Assembly: GCA_035267045.1 (NCBI GenBank)
Contig: DATFMH010000063.1
Span: forward strand, 1-64,000
DNA length: 64,000 nucleotides
Source of the DNA: DATFMH01 sp035267045
Lineage (GTDB): Bacteria > Bacteroidota > Rhodothermia > Balneolales > DATFMH01
Reading direction: 5' to 3'
This document shows positions 34,999 through 42,777 of the stretch, in pieces. Below the pieces are notes generated by a model. The model was not told the DNA's origin. It did not search any database and worked only from the letters and a program-made list of their open reading frames with translations. The position numbers and the translations under genes are program-made. How positions within the stretch are numbered: position 1 is the first letter of the stretch; every line of letters begins with the position of its first letter.

Positions 34999-36261
34999 TT
35001 ATGCAGATGCTTTACGTTTTTCATAAATCGGAGGTGCTTTCGATTCAATCGTTGCACGTGTAATAATACAACGCTCGATATTTCTCATGGTCGGTAACGT
35101 GAACATTATATCCAGCATGGCACGCTCCATGATAGAACGCAATCCGCGGGCACCTGTTTTTCTGGCAAGCGCCTGATCAACGATCGCATCAACAGCTTCA
35201 TCCTCGAATTCAAGTTCAATACCTTCCAATCCGAAAAGCTTTTTATACTGTTTTGTTATAGCATTTTTCGGCTTGCTCAGGATCTCTTTCATTGTCTCTT
35301 TGGAGAGGTCGTGCAATCCGGCGATAACAGGCAGACGACCGATAAGTTCGGGTATCAGTCCGTAGTGTTGGAGATCTTCCGGTTCCACATACGAAAAAAT
35401 ATCCGGATCTTCTTTATCGTGTTTGATCTGCTTTTCGTTATGAAAACCCATGGTGCTGGTTGACAGACGACGTGCCACTATTTCGGAAAGGCCGTCAAAT
35501 GCTCCGCCTACGATGAACAGAATATTCTTCGTATCGAGATTAATAAAACTCTGTTCCGGGTGTTTGCGCCCGCCTTTTGGCGGTACATTGGCTACGGTAC
35601 CTTCCAATATCTTCAACAATGCCTGCTGAACGCCTTCACCAGATACATCGCGTGTAATAGACGGATTGTCCGATTTGCGCGCCACTTTATCGACCTCATC
35701 AATATAGATGATACCACGCTGAGCCCGTTCAACATCATAATCGGCCGACTGTAACAGATTGGACAGGATACTTTCCACATCCTCACCTACATATCCGGCT
35801 TCTGTTAGTGCCGTTGCATCAGCTATACAAAACGGTACATCAATAATATTGGCAAGTGTACGTGCCAGAAGCGTTTTCCCACAACCGGTTGGTCCGAGTA
35901 ACATGATGTTACTTTTTTCAACCTCTACATCATCCAGGCTGTTATTGAGATCACTGCTGATTCTCTTATAATGATTGTATACAGCTACAGCCAGCGTTTT
36001 TTTTGCATACTCCTGACCGATGACATATTCATCCAGCTTCGTCTTGATCTCAACCGGCTTAAGCAGTGGTTTATAGTTTGACGCTCTCTTTCGGGCTCTC
36101 GATGCCAGATCACTTTTCACAATCCCCGAAGCATCAGCTACGCACCGGTCACAAATATAGACATTGGGACCAGCAACCATACTGTTTACTTCATAGTTAG
36201 ATCGCCCGCAAAAAGAGCAATGAATCAAATTGTTATTGTTATTATCCTTTTGTTCACTCAT
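34999..36261 (-). CDS. clpX: ATP-dependent Clp protease ATPase subunit ClpX
   Basis: A 420-residue AAA+ unfoldase. The N-terminal C4 zinc-binding domain is present ('IHCSFCGRS' and 'VYICDRCV', residues about 14-41). Walker A is 'LLGPTGCGKTLLARTLA', Walker B 'IIYIDEVDK', the pore loop 'AGYVGEDVES' and sensor 2 'ALARKTGARGLRSI'. It recognises tagged or misfolded substrates, unfolds them with ATP and feeds them to ClpP. It is the last of the tig-clpP-clpX operon, 36 bp after clpP, and is followed by a strong terminator. All key residues are intact. Confidence 0.98.
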   Translation of the reverse strand: MSEQKDNNNNNLIHCSFCGRSNYEVNSMVAGPNVYICDRCVADASGIVKSDLASRARKRASNYKPLLKPVEIKTKLDEYVIGQEYAKKTLAVAVYNHYKRISSDLNNSLDDVEVEKSNIMLLGPTGCGKTLLARTLANIIDVPFCIADATALTEAGYVGEDVESILSNLLQSADYDVERAQRGIIYIDEVDKVARKSDNPSITRDVSGEGVQQALLKILEGTVANVPPKGGRKHPEQSFINLDTKNILFIVGGAFDGLSEIVARRLSTSTMGFHNEKQIKHDKEDPDIFSYVEPEDLQHYGLIPELIGRLPVIAGLHDLSKETMKEILSKPKNAITKQYKKLFGLEGIELEFEDEAVDAIVDQALARKTGARGLRSIMERAMLDIMFTLPTMRNIERCIITRATIESKAPPIYEKRKASA

Positions 36262-36297
36262 AAGGAACAGTTGAATTTAGTCTGATAATAGCTACTT

Positions 36298-36942
36298 TTA
36301 TTTTTTACGTTCAAGGATTTTATCAACTAATCCATAATCTACTGATTCCTTAGCATCCATCCACTTATTTCTATCCGAATCTCGAATAATATCTTCTACA
36401 GATTTTCCGGAATGATCTGCCAGGATACCACTTAATGTCTCCTTGATACGTAATATTTCTTTTGCTTCAATCTCAATATCACTTGCCTGACCCTGAACTC
36501 CGCCTAATGGCTGATGGATCATTACACGTGAATTAGGCAACACAGAACGTTTCCCCTTGGTTCCGGCAGTCAATAAAACGGAACCCATCGATGCCGCCAT
36601 ACCCAGACATGTAGTGGCAACATCACACTTAACATACTGCATGGTATCATAAATTGCCAGCCCTGATGATACAACACCACCCGGAGAATTAATATAAAAA
36701 TTAATATCCTTTTCAGGATCTTCTGATTCAAGGAAAAGTATTTGAGCGATAATATTGCTTGCGACTGCGTCATTTATAGGTGTACCGAGTATAACGATAC
36801 GATCTTTGAGCAGTCTTGAATAAATATCATAAGCCCGTTCCCCGCGACTGGTGGTTTCGATCACCATCGGGATCAGGTTATTCTGTGGTCGGTTATCTTC
36901 TTCGTATTCCAAATTAAATATAGGTTGTTTAGGTATGATCAT
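36298..36942 (-). CDS. clpP: ATP-dependent Clp protease proteolytic subunit ClpP
   Basis: A 214-residue serine protease with the full catalytic triad: Ser in 'CLGMAASMGSVLLTAG', His in 'SRVMIHQPLGGVQG' and Asp in 'IRDSDRNKWMDAKE'. 'RIVILGTPINDAVASNIIAQILFLESED' and 'YINSPGGVVSSGLAIYDTMQ' are typical ClpP blocks. Fourteen subunits form the barrel that degrades proteins supplied by ClpX. Located between tig (11-bp gap) and clpX, the classic operon order. Confidence 0.98.
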   Translation of the reverse strand: MIIPKQPIFNLEYEEDNRPQNNLIPMVIETTSRGERAYDIYSRLLKDRIVILGTPINDAVASNIIAQILFLESEDPEKDINFYINSPGGVVSSGLAIYDTMQYVKCDVATTCLGMAASMGSVLLTAGTKGKRSVLPNSRVMIHQPLGGVQGQASDIEIEAKEILRIKETLSGILADHSGKSVEDIIRDSDRNKWMDAKESVDYGLVDKILERKK

Positions 36943-36953
36943 AGCCTGATTCC

Positions 36954-38234
36954 TTACTCTTTTTCCTGATGCTTATCCTGATACGCCTCTTTTGATAATT
37001 CATTAACTTTCACTTCTTCAAGCAATTTATCGAACAATTTTTCATCACGGATGTTCATTCGTAATTGTTCTAGTTGCTCGTTGCTGGAAGCATAAAACTG
37101 CTTCATCATATCAACGCTGAGACCATATCGTGCCGCCTCTTCAGCGAGATGAGCATCAATATCTTCAGCGTCAATTTCTATCTCATACTTTTCCTGAAAC
37201 TTGTCCGAGATGAAAAACCATTTTGCATCTTTAACAGCGCGATCTTTCATATTGTTTTTATACTCTTCCTCGTCAAAATCGGCAGGAATATTATCACCGT
37301 ACTGTTTTTTAACCTGTTGTACATAATTATTTTGAATCTGTCCGACAAGTAACTCGGGAACCTCAAAATCGTGAGCTTCAACGAGTTTATCGGCGATCTC
37401 ATTTTTGGCCATATTTTGCGCCGTCTGATCGTAATATTGCTGAATCCGGCTCTTGATAAGCCCCTTGTATTCATCAATCGTCTTGGCTTCCTTATTACTC
37501 AGTTCCTGAGCCAATTCATCGTTCAATTCCGGAACATTGAGTTCCAGGACTTTCTTCACCGTCAATTCAAATTTCTCTTTTTCATCATCATCACCCAACT
37601 CGACAGTTGTTGTATCTCCTGCTTTTTTACCTTTTAAAGCATCAGCAAACTCTTTGTTTTTCTCATCCCGAAGATCAAGCTCCTGATCTTCGTCCTTATC
37701 GCTTTCTTTGGGTTTACCATCCTTATCCAAAGCTACGGCATCAACAACAACTTTATCTTCTTTGCCGGCTGCGGTTTCTTTTTCGCTCCACTCGCCTTTT
37801 TGTTCGAGTTGACGTTCAATTTCTTCATCAACTTCCTTATCTGTAACATCATGAACCATTTGATCCACTTCTACAGATTCTACATCAACAAGATCGAACT
37901 CGGGTTTGGTTCCAATTTTTATTTTTACTTCAAGCTGACCATCTTCCCACTTAAGATCTTCAAACTTAGGTTCACCAATGGGATTATGTTTGGGCACTAT
38001 TTCATCTCTGAAAACTTCCGATACATAATTTTGTATTTCTTCCATCTCTATCTCTTTGCCATATCTTTTTTTAACAATAGAGAGCGGAACCTGTCCCGGA
38101 CGAAAACCGGGCATATTTATACTTTTACGATATTGTCGTAATGCCTTATCAAATTTCGGATCTAAATCCTTGTTATCAGCTTTAATTGTAATTTCTTTAT
38201 CAACTGTACTTACTTCTTCTACAGAAATATCCAC
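36954..38234 (-). CDS. tig: Trigger factor
   Basis: A 426-residue ribosome-associated chaperone starting at GTG. The N-terminal ribosome-binding domain contains 'YRKSINMPGFRPGQVPLSIVKKRYG' (the GFRxGxxP signature at about 37-45). A PPIase-like middle domain (about 145-235) follows, where a FKBP-like sequence is poorly conserved and interrupted by an acidic lysine/aspartate-rich insert ('KPKESDKDEDQELDLRDEKN'). The helical C-terminal chaperone arms complete it. It shields nascent chains at the exit tunnel. The middle domain has the weak catalytic signature usual in Bacteroidota. First gene of the clp operon, downstream of tRNA-Leu. Confidence 0.95.
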   Translation of the reverse strand: MDISVEEVSTVDKEITIKADNKDLDPKFDKALRQYRKSINMPGFRPGQVPLSIVKKRYGKEIEMEEIQNYVSEVFRDEIVPKHNPIGEPKFEDLKWEDGQLEVKIKIGTKPEFDLVDVESVEVDQMVHDVTDKEVDEEIERQLEQKGEWSEKETAAGKEDKVVVDAVALDKDGKPKESDKDEDQELDLRDEKNKEFADALKGKKAGDTTTVELGDDDEKEKFELTVKKVLELNVPELNDELAQELSNKEAKTIDEYKGLIKSRIQQYYDQTAQNMAKNEIADKLVEAHDFEVPELLVGQIQNNYVQQVKKQYGDNIPADFDEEEYKNNMKDRAVKDAKWFFISDKFQEKYEIEIDAEDIDAHLAEEAARYGLSVDMMKQFYASSNEQLEQLRMNIRDEKLFDKLLEEVKVNELSKEAYQDKHQEKE

Positions 38235-38316
38235 GTAATTACTATGCCTTTTTTACTAATTTAATTATATAGATTTGTTACTAATTTTTTTATAACGATT
38301 AATATCTTTAAAAAGT

Positions 38317-38399
38317 GCGAGAGGGGGGACTCGAACCCCCACGCCGTTTAAAGCACTAGATCCTAAATCTAGCGTGTCTGCCAATTCCACCACTCTCGC
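38317..38399 (-). tRNA. tRNA-Leu (anticodon UAG)
   Basis: Read on the minus strand, the acceptor GCGAGAG (38399-38393) pairs with CTCTCGC (38324-38318), with discriminator A at 38317. The anticodon stem CTAGA/TCTAG carries the loop TTTAGGA with anticodon TAG. A class II long variable arm follows and the T-arm has GGGGG-TTCGAGT-CCCCC. The 83-base length and class II arm fit leucine. CCA is not encoded. It lies upstream of tig in the same orientation. Confidence 0.95.
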
Positions 38400-38950
38400 T
38401 CTTTACATACGGTTGTTAACCGTGTATATAGAACGTTTGTTTGTGCCTATAAATAAGAATAATCTATCGTTTATAGACTAGGTAAATTAATATGAATTTC
38501 TTTGGTTTTCAATTTTATTTCTTTTATACCTTATCATCATAAACATCAACCGCTTGAGGCATCGGTAAGGTATTCAATAAATTATACCGGATTTTACTTT
38601 AATTTTTTTATATAAAGACTATCTTCAAAACATATGATTAGCGTGAGGTTTGGATAAGAATCGCAGAGTTGTAATAATTACATTGAGAATACGACCTGTG
38701 AAAATATAACATATCTTGACGATGGACGACTGACCATCGACGACACAGAGCTATTTTGATGCATAAAGCATGATTCCGATACCGAACTCACGTTGATTAT
38801 ACGGTTTTTCAGAATAAATAATGTTTACTTAATATCAGAGCATTTCTCTGTCGTCTGTGGGCGATTGTCGGTGATCATAGAATAATCTAATTTAACAGCT
38901 ACTTTTATTAAGTAAATATTATAAGCTTAAACGAACCTCACGTTATAATT
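38400..38950. other. Intergenic region with two heptamer arrays
   Basis: A 551-base gap between tRNA-Leu and cutA, mostly AT-rich, with no gene. It contains the GACSATN heptamer array at 38718-38745 and a related sequence in opposite orientation at about 38846-38880. A 9-base inverted match CGTGAGGTT (38642-38650) / AACCTCACG (38934-38942) also brackets most of the region; the right arm is just upstream of the cutA start. Confidence 0.5.
38718..38745. repeat. Degenerate heptamer array GAC(G/C)A(T/C)N
   Basis: Four consecutive units: GACGATG, GACGACT, GACCATC, GACGACA. A related array in opposite orientation is at 60949-60976. Confidence 0.75.
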
Positions 38951-39271
38951 ATGAAAACGTATTTCACATATATAACAACAAACAACACTGACGAAGCGAA
39001 AATAATTGGAAAAGCATTAGTGAGTGAACGCCTGGCAGCCTGTGTAAACATTGTTGATGGCATGCACTCTCTCTATTGGTGGGAAAATGAAATACAGGAA
39101 GACCATGAAACTATTTTGATCGCCAAGACATCTGAATCAAAGTTGGAAAAACTGGCAGATCGGGTTAAGGAGTTACACAGCTATGATTGTCCATGTGTTG
39201 TAAATCTTCCTATTGAAAACGGTAATAAAGATTATATCAACTGGATAGTGGAAGAAACAAACAGGGATTAA
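38951..39271 (+). CDS. cutA: Divalent-cation tolerance protein CutA
   Basis: A 106-residue protein of the CutA1 family, a trimeric ferredoxin-like fold related to PII. The signature 'GKALVSERLAACVNIVDGMHSLYWWENEIQEDHETILIAKT' at about 21-61 and 'HSYDCPCVVNLPIENGNKDYINWI' near the end are typical. E. coli CutA was linked to copper tolerance but its molecular function is unresolved. Length is normal. The stop codon is the first triplet of a TAAGTGG heptamer repeat. Confidence 0.96.
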   Translation: MKTYFTYITTNNTDEAKIIGKALVSERLAACVNIVDGMHSLYWWENEIQEDHETILIAKTSESKLEKLADRVKELHSYDCPCVVNLPIENGNKDYINWIVEETNRD

Positions 39272-39289
39272 GTGGTAAGTGGTTAAAAA
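39269..39289 (+). repeat. Heptamer repeat at the cutA stop codon
   Basis: TAAGTGG, TAAGTGG, TTAAAAA. The first TAA is the cutA stop. Confidence 0.65.
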
Positions 39290-39373
39290 TGCCGAATGCA
39301 GTAATGTCGGTGGTCTATTGTTTGTAATTAGTTGATCATCGCCATTAAATACAGAAAATTATGGTATTCATTT

Positions 39374-39422
39374 CTCACTTTTTAATTCTTAATTCAACAC
39401 TTCAAAATTTAAAATTAATTAA
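39374..39422. repeat. AT-rich degenerate heptamer array
   Basis: Seven successive 7-base units: CTCACTT, TTTAATT, CTTAATT, CAACACT, TCAAAAT, TTAAAAT, TAATTAA. Units 2-3 and 5-6 are near copies. It lies between cutA and the crotonase gene. AT-richness makes the periodicity less certain than in other arrays. Confidence 0.55.
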
Positions 39423-39439
39423 ATGGTGAGGTTCATAAT

Positions 39440-40207
39440 ATGACTTCAAAATCGGTTACATACGATATCAAAGATCAGATTTTATGGGCTAAAATTGCCC
39501 GGCCGCATGCCCTAAACGCCATTGATTTTGATGTCATGGAACAACTGGAAGATATCCTCGAAATTCTGGAAGAGAAAAAGAACATCCGCGTGTTTGTGCT
39601 CAGCGGCGAAGGACATAAGTCGTTTGTTTCAGGTGGAGACCTGAGAAAATTTTCAACCCTCGATACCGAAGACGATGGCAAAAGAATGGCCAGGCGGATG
39701 ACAACCATCCTCCATAGGATCGAAATGTTGAATTGTCTGACAATCGCCTGCATTAACGGCGACGCTTACGGTGGTGGTTGCGAAACAACACTGGCTTTCG
39801 ATTTCCGTATCGCTGCCGAACATGTCCGCTTTGGTTTTACTCAGGGACGTTTCTATCTGCCGCCGGGATGGGGCGGACTCACACGTCTCGTAGAACTTGT
39901 AGGCCCGTCAACAGCCCTTGAATGGCTTTCCGGTTCGGCTGTCATCAATTCACAGACAGCCCTTGCTAAAGGATTAATAAACAAGGTTGTCTCAACTGAT
40001 GCCTTGGTTTCCGAAACGAGAAAATGGGCAAAAGAGATGAGCCGTAATGACCGGGAATATATTCAGGCACTTAAACACAGTATTCGTCAAACGCATAACC
40101 TTTCAAGAGAAGATTCGCTGGAGGCTGAACTATCCACTTTCATTAAATTCTGGGCTTCGGAAGAGCATTTTAAACGCATTGAGCAGTTTTTTAACAGTAA
40201 ACAGTAA
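39440..40207 (+). CDS. Enoyl-CoA hydratase/isomerase (crotonase) family protein
   Basis: A 255-residue crotonase-fold protein. The first oxyanion-hole segment is 'SFVSGGDLRKF' (61-71). The second is 'INGDAYGGGCETTLAFDFRIA' (105-125) with Glu115 aligned to the first catalytic Glu of enoyl-CoA hydratase. The usual second Glu ('PE..LG..P..GG') is replaced: 'FGFTQGRFYLPPGWGG' has Gln135 at that place. Simple hydration activity is therefore doubtful; crotonases with such changes act as decarboxylases, isomerases or hydrolases of CoA thioesters. It has no fatty-acid-oxidation neighbours. The last four residues NSKQ and the stop derive from a heptamer repeat. Confidence 0.92.
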   Translation: MTSKSVTYDIKDQILWAKIARPHALNAIDFDVMEQLEDILEILEEKKNIRVFVLSGEGHKSFVSGGDLRKFSTLDTEDDGKRMARRMTTILHRIEMLNCLTIACINGDAYGGGCETTLAFDFRIAAEHVRFGFTQGRFYLPPGWGGLTRLVELVGPSTALEWLSGSAVINSQTALAKGLINKVVSTDALVSETRKWAKEMSRNDREYIQALKHSIRQTHNLSREDSLEAELSTFIKFWASEEHFKRIEQFFNSKQ

Positions 40208-40212
40208 ACAGT
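40192..40212 (+). repeat. Heptamer array across the crotonase stop codon
   Basis: TAACAGT, AAACAGT, AAACAGT. The stop TAA (40205-40207) lies inside. It is the same family as the aroC tail and the 60776 array. Confidence 0.8.
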
Positions 40213-40283
40213 ATGTTGATGCCTATAACTTACTGTCAAGTGATGAATTGTATTTTTCCTTTTTTCTGTATGGCATACAACTC

Positions 40284-40304
40284 TTATGAGGCATTGCCTC
40301 ATAA
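40284..40304. repeat. Perfect palindrome with GAGGC-N3-GCCTC core
   Basis: TTATGAGGC-att-GCCTCATAA, 21 bases, between the convergent crotonase and HtrA-like genes. It shares its core with 30436-30452. It may also act as a bidirectional stem, but has no T-run. Confidence 0.8.
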
Positions 40305-40310
40305 CGCGTC

Positions 40311-40345
40311 ATCTGATAATTATTAATTGATCATTGATCACTGTT
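40311..40345. repeat. Heptamer array across the HtrA-like gene stop codon
   Basis: ATCTGAT, AATTATT, AATTGAT, CATTGAT, CACTGTT. The HtrA-like stop (40331-40333, minus strand) lies inside; on that strand the array starts AACAGTG. Confidence 0.7.
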
Positions 40346-41554
40346 TTTATTAACTTTGTTACGTAACACCATGCTTGTTTCGTACAAATGGCCGTGGCGC
40401 AAAATTACTAGTTTCATCGTGTCACCTTTTTTGTATTCCCTCAATAAAGCCTGAAAATGCGTGTAACTGTAAATCCTTTCTTTACCGATTTTAACGAGTA
40501 TGTCTCCTGGTAAAACACCGGCCTTGTAAGCCGGGCCATCTTTATTGACACTGTAAACAAAAACACCCTGAATGATGGGCAGGTTATATTTATAAGCCGT
40601 TTGAGCCGTTATCGGCTTCACTTCGAAACCGGGATCATAACCTAAACTGACTTTCCCTTTTTGCTCTAGCTGTGAGATTATCTTTACTACTGTATTGCTC
40701 GGAATGGCAAACCCAAGGCCAACATTCCCCTGGCTTGTTCCGCCAGTATAAATAAACGTATTTACCCCGATCACTTGTCCCAATGAATTGATCAATGGCC
40801 CGCCGGAATTACCACGATTTATGGCGGCATCGGTCTGTAGCATATCCAGATAGGCCCGGGGTTCTCGTGGATCAGGACGGAAATCACGCTTAACAGCACT
40901 TATCACTCCAACCGTAACCGTAGGCTGACCATCTTCAAATAATCCAAACGGATCGCCCATGGCAATGCACCACTCTCCCACTATCGCTTTATCGGAATCA
41001 CCGAAATGAATAAAAGATAATTTTTGCTTTGCATTAATTTTCAAAAGAGCGATATCGGCATATTCATCTTCACCAATAATTTTAGCTTCATAGCTTTTGC
41101 CTTTTGAAGTTGTTACGATAATCTTGGCCGCGTTTTTCCCTATCACATGCTGATTAGTCACAACCATACCATTGTCGCTTATGATAAATCCCGTACCCAG
41201 GCTTTTAAATTTTCTCATACGTCCGGGAGCCACAAAAAATCCAAAAAACGGGTCCCCCTGATCTTGTTCTTTCACTACTTCCGTTACACTGACACTCACA
41301 ACGGCGGGACTCACTTCAGCTACTGCTTTGGTAATAGCATTATGCCGGCTGTCATTAATTTGATCATCTAACGATTGCGGTGATTGTCCGGTAATATCTT
41401 TGGTCTGAGTAGAACCGTCTTTAACCGTTACACTTTTTAATTCTTTTAATTTATGGGGCTCAGATGCCTTGTTTTTAGGGTTTGGAGAGGATGATTGTGA
41501 ACATCCGCCCAAACCAACTGTCAATAATGATATTAGTAATATCCAGCGCCTCAT
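40331..41554 (-). CDS. HtrA/DegP-like serine protease lipoprotein
   Basis: A 407-residue protein with a lipoprotein signal (lipobox LGGC, Cys18) and a trypsin-like protease domain at about 75-300. His136 is in 'VVTNQHVIG', Asp167 in 'YADIALLKI' and the nucleophile Ser250 in 'INRGNSGGPL'. A single PDZ domain follows (about 310-395, 'GVFVYSVNKDGPAYKAGVLPGDILVKIG'). Such HtrA proteases degrade misfolded periplasmic or envelope proteins and are activated through PDZ binding of C-termini. Lipid anchoring with one PDZ is a variation on soluble two-PDZ DegP. Its C-terminal NSDQ arises from a heptamer repeat. Confidence 0.95.
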   Translation of the reverse strand: MRRWILLISLLTVGLGGCSQSSSPNPKNKASEPHKLKELKSVTVKDGSTQTKDITGQSPQSLDDQINDSRHNAITKAVAEVSPAVVSVSVTEVVKEQDQGDPFFGFFVAPGRMRKFKSLGTGFIISDNGMVVTNQHVIGKNAAKIIVTTSKGKSYEAKIIGEDEYADIALLKINAKQKLSFIHFGDSDKAIVGEWCIAMGDPFGLFEDGQPTVTVGVISAVKRDFRPDPREPRAYLDMLQTDAAINRGNSGGPLINSLGQVIGVNTFIYTGGTSQGNVGLGFAIPSNTVVKIISQLEQKGKVSLGYDPGFEVKPITAQTAYKYNLPIIQGVFVYSVNKDGPAYKAGVLPGDILVKIGKERIYSYTHFQALLREYKKGDTMKLVILRHGHLYETSMVLRNKVNKNSDQ

Positions 41555-41590
41555 AGTGTATAAAATTACCGTAAATTATTTTTTTAGGTT

Positions 41591-42571
41591 TTATGATTTT
41601 ACGGATGCCAACAGTTCTTCGCCTGCTTCAATGACGTCTTTTTTTGCTTTTTCAAGTGGTCCCTGATGCCAGGCACCGGCTGCCCGTTTGTGTCCGCCAC
41701 CACCAAAAATACGTGCCCAGACGTTAACCAATATATGACTTTTTGACCTAAGGCTGAGCTTGACTTTATCATCAAGTTCGCAGAATAAAACAGCTGCTTT
41801 CACACCATTTATACTTAAAGGATAAGCGATAAAGCCCTCGGTATCATCATATGTACATCCTGTGGCTTCCAGCATTTCTTTGGTAACGGTGATAGTACTT
41901 ATTTGATTGTCCGCATATAATTCAATGCTTTCAAGTACCATACCCAATAGACGCATCTGATTCAAGGTACGGTGATCGTATATCAATTCATGTACTTCAT
42001 TAGGCTTGAAATCACCTCTTCTCAGCAGATCCGCTACAATGGTATGAACCCTGGGTGTCACCGAATCGAACCGGAACGAACCGGTATCCGTCATTAAACC
42101 GGTATATATTGATTTGGCTATTGCAGTATCAATCAAATCAAGGTCCCCGCTTTCACTTATTACTTCATACACCAATTCAGCTGTTGATGAAGCCGATTCC
42201 ACCGAATAACTCAACCAGTATGCGGGATCAGGATCCGGATGATGATCAATGAGGTAGCACGGTTTTCCCGTTTGTATTGTATACTCGCCAAAACGACCAA
42301 AACGGTAAGGCAGGTTTCCATCCAAAAAGACATAAGCCTCACATTCATCGACAGCTGCTTTATCAGGTTTTTGGATAGGGAAGAATTCCAGTAACCACTC
42401 CGTATTATGGGAGGGTCCGTCGTCATTGAAGCCATAGACCTCAATGTCGTTTTTCTTCAACCATAAACAAAAAGCCACCAATGAACCTAAAGCATCTCCA
42501 TCTGGCCGAATATGGGAAAAAACGCCAATTTTATTATGTGATTTTATATTATTGATAAGTTCCGTTAACAT
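41591..42571 (-). CDS. nrnA: NrnA-type oligoribonuclease / pAp phosphatase (DHH family)
   Basis: A 326-residue DHH/DHHA1 phosphoesterase. The DHH domain has 'FSHIRPDGDALGSLVAF' (motif I), a conserved Asp in 'EAYVFLDGNLPYR', 'LIDHHPDPD' (DHH motif) and 'TGLMTDTGSFRFDSV'. The DHHA1 domain ends with 'RIFGGGGHKRAAGAW', the GGGH substrate-binding loop. Bacillus NrnA degrades 2-5 nt oligoribonucleotides and dephosphorylates 3'-phosphoadenosine-5'-phosphate. It lies 36 bp upstream of the HtrA-like gene in the same direction. All metal-binding motifs are intact. Confidence 0.95.
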   Translation of the reverse strand: MLTELINNIKSHNKIGVFSHIRPDGDALGSLVAFCLWLKKNDIEVYGFNDDGPSHNTEWLLEFFPIQKPDKAAVDECEAYVFLDGNLPYRFGRFGEYTIQTGKPCYLIDHHPDPDPAYWLSYSVESASSTAELVYEVISESGDLDLIDTAIAKSIYTGLMTDTGSFRFDSVTPRVHTIVADLLRRGDFKPNEVHELIYDHRTLNQMRLLGMVLESIELYADNQISTITVTKEMLEATGCTYDDTEGFIAYPLSINGVKAAVLFCELDDKVKLSLRSKSHILVNVWARIFGGGGHKRAAGAWHQGPLEKAKKDVIEAGEELLASVKS

Positions 42572-42593
42572 GAGATAATGATATTTTGACCTC

Positions 42594-42609
42594 TCAAGCG
42601 TTAGCTTGA
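42594..42609 (-). promoter_or_regulatory. Small hairpin upstream of nrnA
   Basis: Perfect 6-bp stem TCAAGC / GCTTGA with a GTTA loop, 23 bases before the nrnA start codon. It could be an operator or leader structure; no known binding site was matched. Confidence 0.3.
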
Positions 42610-42777
42610 TAACTTACCATAACGCAAAAACGTTTTTAATGTTTTAAATTAACCTATTAAAATCCGGTAAACTGATAAGGAAAGCAATATTTACTTGAAA
42701 AAACAACTTTTCTTTAACAAAAGTAAAAAACATAATATTTTTACTATAAGTAGCATATATAATTTTATCAATAATTT

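Noticed and set aside
42572..42777. TPP riboswitch before the thiamine pyrophosphokinase gene
   Set aside because: No CTGAGA-type thi-box or matching P1 stem is visible; only a 6-bp hairpin belonging to the nrnA side is present.
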